A DNA stretch of 36,474 nt from DASZHJ01 sp035581425 (GCA_035581425.1 DATJVP010000070.1:1-36474), one strand, 5' to 3'; counted from the stretch's first letter, positions 20,997 to 29,296 are shown. Translations and numbers: made by a program. The notes: generated by a model from the sequence alone, not told the origin.

Positions 20997-21848
20997 TCAC
21001 TCCACGATCCGGACCTCCGCGACGCCCGCATGCGCCGTCCCCAGAGCCGGCGGAAAGGGCTTGCCCTTGAGGACGCGGTCGAGGAAAGCGAGGCTGTAGC
21101 TGACGATCTCCGCCTGGTAGCTCGAGTTGAGATCGGTCCAGGCGAGATGGCTCACGCGGCTGAAGTCGACGAGGTATTTCGGCCTCGGCGTCTGGTCGAA
21201 GGCGCGGCCGCGCGGGACGACGAAAGGAGCAATACCGAAGTCGCGCGTCCCCGTCTGATACATCGCCGGGACGGCGATGCCGCCGAGGCTTCCCGCGCTC
21301 AGAAACGGCGAGGCGTAGGGCGAGAGCGCGAGCACGGCCTTGACGCGACCGTCCTTCCAGCCGGGCCACGCGCCGGCGATCCCCAGCACCGTGTATCCCC
21401 CGAGCGAATGTCCGAGCAACCCCAGGTGCTGCCAATCGAAGGTCGGCCCATTGAAGCGGGCGTCCGCCGCGAGCGCCGCGAGCAGCCGCTCGATGTCGTC
21501 GCGGCGGTCGGCGTAGGTCTTCTCGCTCCAGCGCGCGGGCTGTCCAAGCGGCTCTTCGGCGCCCGTCAGGAGCTGGCGCCAATTGCCGCAAGCGGCGTCG
21601 CGGTGATTGGGCGCGAAGACCGCGTAGCCCGCCTGCGCGAGCGCCTCCATCAGGAACTTCGATTGCACGTTGCAGCCGTGGAGGCCGTGCGAGAAGACGA
21701 GCACCGGCCAAGGTCCGGGAACATCGGCCGCGGGAATCCAAGCGGCGACGCGAAGCCCCGCGAGCTCGAGCTGCTGCGGTTCCGCCTCGACCGGAATTGC
21801 AGCGAGCGCCAGCACTGTCGAGAGCAGGAGAACAAGGGCGCCTCGCAT
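20997..21848 (-). CDS. Exported alpha/beta hydrolase (PAF-acetylhydrolase / chlorophyllase-like)
   Basis: A 283-residue protein with a signal peptide (GALVLLLSTVLALAAIPVEA) and an alpha/beta-hydrolase fold. The oxyanion region is VLVFSHGLHGCN, and the nucleophile elbow is GHSLGGYT; a later Asp (TRDFG) and His (SRVSHLAW) can complete the triad. The layout, with a Cys in HGLHGC and another in RDAACGNW, is like the platelet-activating-factor acetylhydrolase / dienelactone hydrolase group of periplasmic esterases. It is 57 bases from the DUF2189 gene and 20 bases from the next gene, all in the same direction, so a short operon is likely. Substrate unknown. Confidence 0.85.
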   Translation of the reverse strand: MRGALVLLLSTVLALAAIPVEAEPQQLELAGLRVAAWIPAADVPGPWPVLVFSHGLHGCNVQSKFLMEALAQAGYAVFAPNHRDAACGNWRQLLTGAEEPLGQPARWSEKTYADRRDDIERLLAALAADARFNGPTFDWQHLGLLGHSLGGYTVLGIAGAWPGWKDGRVKAVLALSPYASPFLSAGSLGGIAVPAMYQTGTRDFGIAPFVVPRGRAFDQTPRPKYLVDFSRVSHLAWTDLNSSYQAEIVSYSLAFLDRVLKGKPFPPALGTAHAGVAEVRIVE

Positions 21849-21868
21849 CGCTACCGCGCCCGCCAGCG

Positions 21869-22504
21869 CTATTGCACGGGTTTGTTCGTATCGGAGAAGT
21901 AGAGCTTGCCCTGCTTACGCACGACGGGCCGCTTGTAGTCCTTGTCGCTGGGCTTGAGGATGCGAATGAGCGTGATCGTCCTCTGCTGCGAGTCCGTGAA
22001 GGCCGAGAGCGTGCAGAGCTCGGGCGCATACCAGAGGAACTGCTCGAAGGTGCCCTTCTGCTCGAGGTTATCGAAGCGGCGCACCTTCCAGGAGGCGTAG
22101 CTGCGCGCGCCGACCTGCACGGGCTCGGTGCCGACCACGGTCAGCGTGACGAGCGCGTGGTTGCGGGTGTTTCGATCGATCTTCTCGATCCCGAGCTTGT
22201 TGCCGCGTCGGAGCGGCCAGAACTTCTGCAGCCCGTCCGGGTTCGACTCGAAGGCCCACCGGTCGCTGCCGTCGTCGAAAAGGAATTGCCCGTAGCGATC
22301 GACGTGCCGGTCGAATTGCATCCCCTGGAGTGTGTAGGCATAGACCATGGGCCCGAGGTTCGCGGGCCTCGGCTCGATGAGGTAGGCCCGATCCGTATAC
22401 ATGAGCCGAAGTCCCGGCGCGGGATCGCAATAGTCCGCCGACTGCGCTTCGGCTCCGGCGACGCCGACCAGGAGAAGCACGGCCGCTAGAATGATCGCCC
22501 GCAT
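21869..22504 (-). CDS. Uncharacterised exported protein
   Basis: A protein of about 211 residues with a clear Sec signal peptide (MRAIILAAVLLLVGVAGAEAQ). The mature part has one early Cys (DYCDPAPGLRL) and a second in ELCTLSAF, with many beta-like stretches (LMYTDRAYLIE, GPMVYAYTLQGMQF, HALVTLTVVG, SYASWKVRRFDN, TITLIRILKPS). The ATG at 22504 was preferred over one four codons upstream because GGAGGGG stands just before it. It precedes the hydrolase gene with a 20-base gap and probably shares its transcript. I do not recognise a family. Confidence 0.7.
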   Translation of the reverse strand: MRAIILAAVLLLVGVAGAEAQSADYCDPAPGLRLMYTDRAYLIEPRPANLGPMVYAYTLQGMQFDRHVDRYGQFLFDDGSDRWAFESNPDGLQKFWPLRRGNKLGIEKIDRNTRNHALVTLTVVGTEPVQVGARSYASWKVRRFDNLEQKGTFEQFLWYAPELCTLSAFTDSQQRTITLIRILKPSDKDYKRPVVRKQGKLYFSDTNKPVQ

Positions 22505-22713
22505 CGCCCCCTCCACCCAAGACGCGACTTAGTCTCCCGCTTCCCACCGAGAGAGGCAAGCGACCGCTGCCTAGAGCCTGCGGCTTCCGAGGAGGCAAGT
22601 CCCCGCACCGTGGCGCTTTTCGAACAAATCCTATATTTCTCGATAGGCCAACGAGGCACCGCTTAGCATGCGGGGCGGATCGGCCTTTGGCCCGTTACGG
22701 TGGAGAGAGCGCC

Positions 22714-23232
22714 ATGTCCCAGTCGCGCGCCGTTGCCTTTGTCATCAAGGAATTCGAGGAGATGCTGCCGCCGATCATCTTCTTTGCGATCGGCTTCAAT
22801 ATCGTCGAACTCACGACCCAGCTCATCCTCGACGACTACCTCGTCCGTTTCGCCAACTATCTCATTGCGACGATGGCAGCCCTGATCGTCGGCAAGGCCG
22901 TGCTCGTCGCGAACCTGATGCCGATCATTCGCCGATACGACAATGCCCCCTTGATCCGGCCGATCCTGTTCAAGGCGTTCGTTTATACGGTCGTCGTCCT
23001 CATCGTGCGAATCCTTGAGAAGCTCATAGAATACTTTCTAGGCGGAGGCACCCTCGCGGCGCTGCCGAGCTACGCGACGGAGCACTTCACGTGGCACATG
23101 TTCGCGGCCGTCCAGATTTGGATTTTCGTACTCTTTCTGATTTACACCTCCGTCGCCGAATTCGACGGGCGTCTCGGCAAGGGCACGCTCGTACGGATGC
23201 TCCTTCACGGGGGCTCCGCAAAGGCGAAATGA
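22714..23232 (+). CDS. Uncharacterised inner-membrane protein, four predicted helices
   Basis: A 172-residue protein with hydrophobic helices at IIFFAIGFNIVELTTQLI, ATMAALIVGKAVLVANLM, KAFVYTVVVLIVRILEKLI and MFAAVQIWIFVLFLIYTSV. Short charged segments (VIKEFEEMLPP, PIIRRYDNAPLIRP) precede and follow them. The ATG at 22714 is preceded by GGTGGAGAGAG at good spacing; an earlier in-frame ATG at 22687 lacks such a site. The family is common in alphaproteobacteria as an unnamed membrane protein. It stands alone on the plus strand between two minus-strand units, with its stop only three bases from the end of the IclR gene. Confidence 0.7.
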   Translation: MSQSRAVAFVIKEFEEMLPPIIFFAIGFNIVELTTQLILDDYLVRFANYLIATMAALIVGKAVLVANLMPIIRRYDNAPLIRPILFKAFVYTVVVLIVRILEKLIEYFLGGGTLAALPSYATEHFTWHMFAAVQIWIFVLFLIYTSVAEFDGRLGKGTLVRMLLHGGSAKAK

Positions 23233-23235
23233 CGT

Positions 23236-24033
23236 TCAGGGCCTCCGTGCACCTCGGTCGCCGGCGTAGCCCATCAGAGCTGAGATCTCGTGGGCAGCTT
23301 CACGGACTTGCCTTTCGAGCACCGCCAGTCGCGGGCCCGCGCGCGTAGCGGGAGCGCCGATCGCGAGCGCAGCCACGAGATCGCCGCCCTTCTCGAGGAT
23401 AGGAGCTGCGATCCCCGCAACGCCCTCGATCTCCTCCTCCAGCGAGGTCGTGCAATTACGGCGCCGGGTCTCCGCGATGAGGCGGCGAAGCCGCTCCTTG
23501 CTCCTGATCGTCTTCGAGGTGCGCGGCGCGAGCTTGGTGCGGCGGATATAGCGCTCGCGCCAGGATGCCGGCTGGAATGCCAGCAGGACGCGTCCGACGG
23601 CGGTCGAATAAAGGGGCTCGCGCGAGCCGACCTCGACCGTGAACCTCAGCGCGCTCGCGCTGTCGGCCCGGTAGACATAGACGACCTCGGGCGCATCGTC
23701 GGCAAGACGTGCGAGGAAGGCGCTCTCGCCGGTCTCGTTCGCGAGCGCGTCGACGACGGGGATCGCGATATTGGGGAATCTACGCTTGGCGACGATCGCG
23801 GAGGCGAGCTTCTGGGATTCGGGGCCGATGGCGTAGCGGCCTCGGCTTTGCTGGAGGAATCCGCTCCGCGTGAGTGCCCGCAGAAGCGCAAGCAAGCTGC
23901 TCTTGGGGGTGCCGCTGGACCTGCTGAGATAAGACAGGGTCTCGCCGTCCGGGAGCTCCGCGAGGAGCTGCAAGAGCCTGGGGATGCGGATGGCGGAACG
24001 CGGAGCCCGAGCGGCCGCCTCAGCTTTCTGCAT
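23236..24033 (-). CDS. IclR-family transcriptional regulator
   Basis: A 265-residue regulator with an N-terminal winged helix-turn-helix (RIPRLLQLLAELPDGETLSYLSRSSGTPKSSLLALLRALTR, read in pieces) and a C-terminal IclR effector-binding domain containing REPLYSTAVGRVLLAF, RLIAETRRRNCTTSLEEEIEGVAGIAAPIL and LVAALAIGAPATR. Family members usually respond to small aromatic or aliphatic metabolites and control adjacent catabolic genes. Its start overlaps the end of the Rieske oxygenase gene by 14 bases, so it is the last gene of that operon, and an inverted repeat at 27204-27221 upstream of the operon is its likely operator. The ligand is unknown. Confidence 0.92.
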   Translation of the reverse strand: MQKAEAAARAPRSAIRIPRLLQLLAELPDGETLSYLSRSSGTPKSSLLALLRALTRSGFLQQSRGRYAIGPESQKLASAIVAKRRFPNIAIPVVDALANETGESAFLARLADDAPEVVYVYRADSASALRFTVEVGSREPLYSTAVGRVLLAFQPASWRERYIRRTKLAPRTSKTIRSKERLRRLIAETRRRNCTTSLEEEIEGVAGIAAPILEKGGDLVAALAIGAPATRAGPRLAVLERQVREAAHEISALMGYAGDRGARRP

Positions 24034-25333
24034 GCGCGCTCTCGATGGCCGGAGCAGAGCGCGTCGCGACGGGCTCGCCTACAAATGCAGACAAGCGGTC
24101 GATGTACCACTCGAGGAACTTCTCGAGCTGGCTCTCGTTGGGCGAATAGGGGCCGGGCTCGTAGGCGGGGCTCCGGACGCCGCTGCTGCACCAGCCGACG
24201 AAAGTGGCGTCCTGCTCGTTGGTGCGGCTCCAGACCTCGGTGAGATGGCCTAGGTCGTAGTCCCTGCCTTCGACCGCTTCCTTGTGCACGAGCCAGGTCG
24301 TGCGCACGAGCGTCTTATCGACCGTGAGCGGCAGCGCCGAGAAGATCACGGCATGATCGCTGAGGAAATGATTCCATGAGTTGGGCTGCGTGTGGATCGA
24401 GAGCGCGCCGAGCCGCGGCGTCGTAAACTGCCCGAGCAGGCGACGGCAGGCGATCCGGGTGTCGATCGTGTAGGACTCCCCGGCATTGTCGAGCGGCATC
24501 CGCTCGACCCGAAATGCGGTGGCGCGGTCATCGAGCCTCTCGACTGGCCGCCAGGCGAGGCCGAGCCCGTCCCAGATCGCGTGAAACTCTGCGGTGATGC
24601 GTTGGAAGCGCTCATAGTACTCGCGCTGGCGCGGCTTCACGTCGCTCTCGGCGTGACCGAAGAACTGAAAGAAGGTGCGCAGCAGCTCCGGATGGCGCGT
24701 GCAGTGGTAGCACTCGCGGTTGTTCTCCATGACGGCTTTCCAGTTGCCGTCCTCGACCAAATCGGCTTGATGCGCGACCTTGCAGTCCTCCAGGCGATGC
24801 GGCGCCAAGTAGGGCAATACCGTTCGCCGCATCTCCTCGAAGTCGTCGGGCGGCTCCTCCGCCAGGCAGACGAAGAGCAGGCCTCCGAGATTGCGGAGGT
24901 GAACGCGCTTGAGGCCGAGGCAGTCGCGATCGACGCCGGACGCGATGTGCTCCGCATCGAGCAATCGTCCCTCCAGGTCGTAGCTCCAGTTGTGATAACG
25001 GCAGACGATGCTGCGGAGCTTGCCCGTTCTGCTCATGAGAATGCGCGAGCCGCGGTGCCGGCACACGTTGTGGAACGCCCGGATCTCCCTGTCGCGCCCA
25101 CGCAGGATGATGAGCGAATATCGGCCGAGCTCGATTGTCATGACATCGCCGTAGTCGGGTATCTCCGCCGCCGTGCCGACGTGGATCCAATGCCGCGCAA
25201 AGATGGCGGCGATATCGAGCTCGAACAGGGCCGCGTCCAGGTAGAAGGGCGCCTCGAGGCTGTAGCCGCGCCGTCGCCGGGCGAGCAGCGCCGCTGCCTC
25301 CCGCTTGGCAGCCGCGAGATCGACGCCCGTCAT
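24020..25333 (-). CDS. Rieske non-heme iron oxygenase, alpha subunit (GbcA / ring-hydroxylase type)
   Basis: A 437-residue oxygenase. The Rieske [2Fe-2S] ligands are visible as CRH (Cys91, His93) and CRYH (Cys111, His114). The catalytic domain has NWKAVMENNRECYHCTRHPEL, giving the His residues of the mononuclear iron site. This motif is closer to glycine-betaine, stachydrine and choline-type Rieske monooxygenases (GbcA group) than to classical ring hydroxylases. The ATG at 25333 overlaps the stop of the upstream B12 gene by four bases (ATGA); the longer frame upstream is out-of-frame shadow. No reductase gene lies nearby, so electron donors must be encoded elsewhere. Likely substrate: a methylated amine or other small organic acid, by inference. 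Confidence 0.88.
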   Translation of the reverse strand: MTGVDLAAAKREAAALLARRRRGYSLEAPFYLDAALFELDIAAIFARHWIHVGTAAEIPDYGDVMTIELGRYSLIILRGRDREIRAFHNVCRHRGSRILMSRTGKLRSIVCRYHNWSYDLEGRLLDAEHIASGVDRDCLGLKRVHLRNLGGLLFVCLAEEPPDDFEEMRRTVLPYLAPHRLEDCKVAHQADLVEDGNWKAVMENNRECYHCTRHPELLRTFFQFFGHAESDVKPRQREYYERFQRITAEFHAIWDGLGLAWRPVERLDDRATAFRVERMPLDNAGESYTIDTRIACRRLLGQFTTPRLGALSIHTQPNSWNHFLSDHAVIFSALPLTVDKTLVRTTWLVHKEAVEGRDYDLGHLTEVWSRTNEQDATFVGWCSSGVRSPAYEPGPYSPNESQLEKFLEWYIDRLSAFVGEPVATRSAPAIESAHAES

Positions 25334-27135
25334 GCTTCGGCTCCTTCCTGTCGAGTGCCCACCGAGCGCGAGGGGTTCCCGGCGATCTCCGCGATCCCTG
25401 CCAGCATGGTCTCGACGCCCGGGCACACGATTGCGCCCGTGGCCGAGATCTCCTGGCTCACGTCGACCGGCAGGCTCGAGTTGCTGCCGTCGGGAACGCG
25501 ATTGAGCTTTCCGCCGATGAACACGGGGATGTCGGTCCCGAGCGCTCGGAGATGGCGCTGCAGCTCCGAGACGAACTCCAGCGCGACACCGTTATATGAC
25601 GAGAGCGCGATGAAGTCGGCGCCGGAGCTCTTCGCTCGAAGCGCGAGGTGGTTGGGGTCGGTCGAGATCCCACCGTCGACGATGGTGACGGCGAGCTTCC
25701 CCAGGACGTTCTCGATCAGGATCTTGCCGTATTCGTGGACGTCGGTGGTGGCGACGCATCCCCTGAGCCCCGCGGCTTCGATCCGGCGCCGGCCATCCTC
25801 CGCCATTCGCGTCGTCAGCCCCTCACCCATTTCCTCGAGCTGCTCGATCGAATGCGACGGCGAGATGGGCTTGCGGCCGCGCAGCCGGCTCGGCGCGGCA
25901 GGACCGGGGCCGAAGAGCTCCTCCAGCCGCTTCGAGCCCACGCGCCTGATGGCAAGGAGCATCTCGAAGGGGCTGCGGATGTCGATGCCGGCCGCTTCGA
26001 ATCCCGCGAGCACGTTCTCCTTGAAGCGCTTGCCGCCGGCCACGATCTTGTCCGCGATCGGATCGATCTCCTCGTCGCTATAGAGCGTGCGCAAGGGCTC
26101 TTCGAGCTCGACCAGCCGATTGGCGAGGAGGTGCACGTCGATGATCTCGCCGATGTCGGGGATGCGCTCGGCCTCCGTGACCGGCGTCGGGTTCACGGCA
26201 TGGCCCGCGGGCCGCGTTTTTTGCCCGTGAATGTCGATCCGCAGATAGGTCACGAGCGCGGCGTAATTCGCGGCGTGGCTCTCGCCGTACATGGTGGTGG
26301 CACCGTAGATCATGGTGCCGGGCGTGCGCGTCACCTGCTGCGCCGCGCGCTGGAAGGCATGACGCGAGAACGGCCTCGCGAAGGTGTTGCCGAAGGAATA
26401 GCTGGCGTGACCGCCGCAGAGCTCGTCGACGATGTATTGCTCCAGCAGGATCGCGCCGAGCGAGCAGGCGAGATCGGTGAAGAGCGAGGCGAAGCCGTCA
26501 TCGAGGCTTGAATGCACGATCACGTCCACCGGCTGGGCCGCGGTGAGCGCGATCGCCTTCAGGGACTCTGCCGTCGTGAAGACATCGTCGTCCCAATGCG
26601 GCTGGCGGAATGCGAAGTACTGCCCGAGATTGCCGACGGAGGTCGAGCCGCTCAGGAGCGCCGCGATGGTGTTCTCGAAAGCCGCGGGCGTGCCGATCAC
26701 GAAGTCGCCGAAATGCGGCGCCACCGGCGCCATCCGCGTCATGGCGATCCAATCCTCGACCTCGTCCATGATGAGGCCAGTGCCGCGGGGACGGTTTTTC
26801 CGCTGCGCCCGCGGGTATCCCATGCTCCAATCGAGACAAATGCCGTAGCGGTCGACGCGGTGCCCGGCCTTGTCGAGCGCTTCCCAGATCTCGGCGAAGG
26901 CGCGCCGGCTCTTGTCGGGCGCTCGGAATCCGATCTGGGCATGCATCATCACGCGCCCTTCCTCGACACAGCGGCGCTTATAGTCGATCTCGGAGCTGAC
27001 GCCGTATCTCTCGAGGAACGGCGAGCGCCCGACCTTCACGGTCTCGGCCATTTTGCGTCCCTCGGCGATCAATTCCTGCGCGTCCGGCAGCCCAGGCTCG
27101 GGAAAGATCCAGGCACGGTCGAGCTTCAGCGGCAT
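25330..27135 (-). CDS. Cobalamin-binding mutase-like protein (glutamate-mutase E-like plus B12 domain)
   Basis: A 601-residue protein. The C-terminal 140 residues are a B12-binding domain: TTDVHEYG (DxHxxG, His near 467), DFIALSSYNG (the S-x-L/Y region) and VFIGGKLN (GG motif), meaning base-off, His-on cobalamin. The N-terminal 430 residues look like a TIM-barrel mutase subunit; STSVGNLGQYF, HSSLDDGFASLF, CGGHASYSFGNT and GHAVNPTPVTEAERIP recall methylaspartate (glutamate) mutase epsilon subunits, but this is from memory and tentative. The ATG at 27135 has AAGGAGA six bases upstream. First gene of an operon with a Rieske oxygenase and an IclR regulator. A fused carbon-skeleton mutase for an unknown substrate is the best guess. 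Confidence 0.7.
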   Translation of the reverse strand: MPLKLDRAWIFPEPGLPDAQELIAEGRKMAETVKVGRSPFLERYGVSSEIDYKRRCVEEGRVMMHAQIGFRAPDKSRRAFAEIWEALDKAGHRVDRYGICLDWSMGYPRAQRKNRPRGTGLIMDEVEDWIAMTRMAPVAPHFGDFVIGTPAAFENTIAALLSGSTSVGNLGQYFAFRQPHWDDDVFTTAESLKAIALTAAQPVDVIVHSSLDDGFASLFTDLACSLGAILLEQYIVDELCGGHASYSFGNTFARPFSRHAFQRAAQQVTRTPGTMIYGATTMYGESHAANYAALVTYLRIDIHGQKTRPAGHAVNPTPVTEAERIPDIGEIIDVHLLANRLVELEEPLRTLYSDEEIDPIADKIVAGGKRFKENVLAGFEAAGIDIRSPFEMLLAIRRVGSKRLEELFGPGPAAPSRLRGRKPISPSHSIEQLEEMGEGLTTRMAEDGRRRIEAAGLRGCVATTDVHEYGKILIENVLGKLAVTIVDGGISTDPNHLALRAKSSGADFIALSSYNGVALEFVSELQRHLRALGTDIPVFIGGKLNRVPDGSNSSLPVDVSQEISATGAIVCPGVETMLAGIAEIAGNPSRSVGTRQEGAEA

Positions 27136-27203
27136 GCGAGGTCTCCTTGGCGTCGGAGGAGAGTATGCAGCCGATTCCGCGTGCGGTTCAAATCTGCGAT
27201 TGT

Positions 27204-27221
27204 CGTTCGCATAGTCGAACG
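27204..27221. promoter_or_regulatory. Candidate IclR operator between divergent operons
   Basis: A perfect inverted repeat CGTTCG, six bases (CATAGT), CGAACG lies in the middle of the 144-base divergent region, 69 bases before the B12-gene ATG and 59 bases before the dioxygenase ATG. Sites of the GTTCGC...GCGAAC type are typical for IclR-family regulators in alphaproteobacteria. It could control both directions. Confidence 0.55.
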
Positions 27222-27279
27222 ATTTGCCGGAAGCCGGAGGTGCATCCATAATCGCCGCTCGCAGTCTCGGAGCGACGGC

Positions 27280-28143
27280 ATGCCAAAGCTTCTCGCGCAA
27301 TCCCAGATCGATGCATTCCACCGCGAGGGCTTCGTGGCGCCCGTGCGCGCGATCTCAGAGGCGCGCGCGCGGTTTTATCGTGAGCGCCTCGAGGCCTTCG
27401 AGGCGAAATACCCGGAAGACCGGCTGAAGCTCGACCAGAAAGCGCATCTCATCTGCCCCTGGGTCGACGAGATGATCCGCGAGCCCCTGATCCTCGACGC
27501 CACCGAGGACCTGCTGGGGCCGGACCTTCTCTGCTGGGGTACATCTCTGCGCGCGAAGATGCCGGACGGGAAGACTTTCGCGGGGTGGCATCAGGACACC
27601 GCTTACGCGGATGTGAGGCCGATCGTGCTCATCGTGGCGCTCGCGCTCTCGCCCTCGCGCTCAGGGGATGGATGCATCCGCGCGATTCCAGGCTCGCACC
27701 GCGGCCCCCTGCTGCCGCACAAGGAAGCGTTCGGCACGAACAGCCTTCTTACCCGCGAGCAGTTCATCGACGCCGCGATCGATCAATCCGGCAGCGTCGA
27801 TCTCGAGCTGGATGCCGGCGAGATCGCGCTTTTCAACAATGCGATCATCCACTCCTCAAATCCCAATCGAGGCCAGGACCGGCGGATACTGTTTCTGCTC
27901 GAGATGGTTCCGGCCCACGCCTATCAGCATTCTCCGCGAGAATCGGCGACCCTGGTGCGGGGCAAGGACTCCTTCGGGAACTTCGATGTCGACCCGAGGC
28001 CGAGCGTCGAGATGGGCGCCAAGGAGCTCGAGGCCTGGCGGCGCGCGGTCGAGATCCAGGCGAGCGTCCTTTTTCGCGGCGCGCAGCGTCCGCCCCGCGC
28101 GCTTGCGGGGATGACGAGCGGGAAGCCGCCGACGGGCGGCTAG
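27280..28143 (+). CDS. Phytanoyl-CoA dioxygenase (PhyH)-family Fe(II)/2-oxoglutarate enzyme
   Basis: A 287-residue protein of the PhyH family. The iron-binding facial triad is His104 and Asp106 in FAGWHQDTAYA and His191 in NAIIHSSNPN, with Arg197 or a nearby Arg for 2-oxoglutarate. The N-terminal QSQIDAFHREGFVAPVRAI is the usual opening helix, and GCIRAIPGSHRGPLLPH the core strand. Family members hydroxylate small molecules, including ectoine, or act in natural-product pathways. The ATG at 27280 is chosen because the open frame upstream is antisense to the B12 gene. It is divergent from the B12-Rieske-IclR operon and probably works on the same substrate or its product. Confidence 0.9.
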   Translation: MPKLLAQSQIDAFHREGFVAPVRAISEARARFYRERLEAFEAKYPEDRLKLDQKAHLICPWVDEMIREPLILDATEDLLGPDLLCWGTSLRAKMPDGKTFAGWHQDTAYADVRPIVLIVALALSPSRSGDGCIRAIPGSHRGPLLPHKEAFGTNSLLTREQFIDAAIDQSGSVDLELDAGEIALFNNAIIHSSNPNRGQDRRILFLLEMVPAHAYQHSPRESATLVRGKDSFGNFDVDPRPSVEMGAKELEAWRRAVEIQASVLFRGAQRPPRALAGMTSGKPPTGG

Positions 28144-28148
28144 GCCGC

Positions 28149-28682
28149 CTAAAGCCCGTACAAAGCCTGCAACACTCCGAGCGCGCCGACGAGAATTCCC
28201 GCCGCGGTCTCCTGCTTCAGCGGACGCCCGCTCCAGCCTTCGCGGAGCGCCCATTCCTTCACCGTCCATTCGCAGCCGACGACGTGCCAGATACAGGAGC
28301 CCGCGGGCGAGGAGATGCCACCGAGCGCGGTCATCGCGGCATAGACCTTGCTCCGCGCCTCATGCCGCCGGTCGCTGAGTGTCGACTCCCGAGCCTCGCG
28401 CGGCAGGCGGTGGAGATCGGCAGCGCGCAACGGATCGAGATGCGCGAGATGGAAGAGCGCACGGAAATCCTCGCCCGCCTGCCGCATCGCAGGCGTAATC
28501 GTCTGTCGCCGCACCATCTGCTCCAGCGTGTCGGACGAGCGATAGGGCCGCGCAGGGTGTCCGGCCTCGTCGGCGATCGGACGCGTGAGGCGCTCGACGC
28601 CGCCGCGGCGAAGCCGCTCCGGCGTCGGATGCAGGATGTCCTCGCGCGTTGCATTTGCTTGCTTGCGTCGGCTCCGGGCCAT
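28149..28682 (-). CDS. Phage-associated DUF6456-like protein
   Basis: A 177-residue protein starting with a very basic MARSRRKQ and TREDILHPTPERL, then SSDTLEQMVRRQTITPAMRQAGEDFRALFHLAHLDPL, and a C-terminal GCEWTVKEWALREGW ending ILVGALGVLQALYGL. This layout occurs in alphaproteobacterial prophages, usually beside the repressor and before terminase genes, and is annotated as DUF6456 or as a hypothetical phage protein. It is probably a DNA-binding regulator; WTVKEWA looks like a helix-turn-helix segment. The upstream extension of the open frame is antisense shadow. It follows the GcrA-like gene after 41 bases, in one operon. Confidence 0.6.
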   Translation of the reverse strand: MARSRRKQANATREDILHPTPERLRRGGVERLTRPIADEAGHPARPYRSSDTLEQMVRRQTITPAMRQAGEDFRALFHLAHLDPLRAADLHRLPREARESTLSDRRHEARSKVYAAMTALGGISSPAGSCIWHVVGCEWTVKEWALREGWSGRPLKQETAAGILVGALGVLQALYGL

Positions 28683-28723
28683 GCTGTACTCCCGTTTTGA
28701 AAGTGCGATCGATTCGATGCAGC

Positions 28724-29170
28724 TCACTCCGCGAGCTCGCTGCCCGCTGCGGGCGGCGGATGGTCGAGAAGAGAGCGAAGCTCCTCCGGCCGCTGCTCTT
28801 CCGCCGACATCTCCGGCAGCGCGGGCGGAAGGAGATGAGAGAGTTCCGGCGGCGGTTCCGGCGCCTCTACCTCCGCCGTGAGCGCCTCCGCAAGCGCCCG
28901 TCCGGCGGCACTTCCCGAGCTCACGACGCAGAGCGAGCGATGGGCCGCGCAATAGGGCGAGCCAGGAACTATCGGTGCGCCGCAAAAGGGCGAAACCTCG
29001 CGCTCGACCGGTCGCACGACGTAGACACACCCAAATCGAGCATCATCTCTGCGATCACTCGCCGCGGATTTGACGGCGACGCCGGTCGATGATATCGGTG
29101 GCTGATGTGTTCCTGATTTGTTCTCACTTGAAGCAACAGCAACCCCTTGACGGACAATGACATGCGTCAT
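28724..29170 (-). CDS. Protein with a GcrA-like zinc-binding tail
   Basis: A 148-residue protein. Residues 46-80 contain FGC (Cys48), PFCGAPIVPG (Cys63) and SPYCAAH (Cys74, His77), which match the C-terminal motif of GcrA cell-cycle regulators (FCGxP...YCxxH). The N-terminal GcrA DNA-binding helices are absent, and the C-terminal half is Pro/Glu-rich (EAPEPPPELSHLLPP). Prophages of alphaproteobacteria often carry such GcrA-like proteins, so it may modulate sigma70 transcription in the phage programme. The ATG at 29170 with GAGAGG upstream is used; a near-consensus promoter lies 50 bases before it, divergent from the repressor. Confidence 0.55.
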   Translation of the reverse strand: MTHVIVRQGVAVASSENKSGTHQPPISSTGVAVKSAASDRRDDARFGCVYVVRPVEREVSPFCGAPIVPGSPYCAAHRSLCVVSSGSAAGRALAEALTAEVEAPEPPPELSHLLPPALPEMSAEEQRPEELRSLLDHPPPAAGSELAE

Positions 29171-29219
29171 TCCGGCCTCTCCCTGACATGCGCCTTGGCC
29201 ACGCGCCGCAGCCAGACCC

Positions 29220-29248
29220 TTCATACGCAATCAGCGGTCACTGGTCAA
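29220..29248 (-). promoter_or_regulatory. Divergent promoter of the GcrA-like operon
   Basis: On the minus strand TTGACC (29248-29243) and TATGAA (29225-29220) are spaced by 17 bases, a good sigma70 match. It drives the GcrA-like and DUF6456-like genes and lies 49 bases upstream of the repressor start, so repressor binding near CGTAAAACG (29248-29256) would cover the -35 region. Confidence 0.55.
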
Positions 29249-29296
29249 CGTAAAACGCGTATAGCCATGCGGTGCCGATGCGTACAGACTCGGGTC

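Noticed and set aside
20109..21902. Plus-strand open frame of nearly 600 codons opposite DUF2189 and hydrolase genes
   Set aside because: Spans two well-supported minus-strand genes and their gap; composition (Arg, Glu, His) is that of antisense GC-rich shadow frames.
26512..27279. Upstream extension of the PhyH reading frame
   Set aside because: Antisense to the B12-binding gene; the PhyH domain starts at the ATG at 27280.
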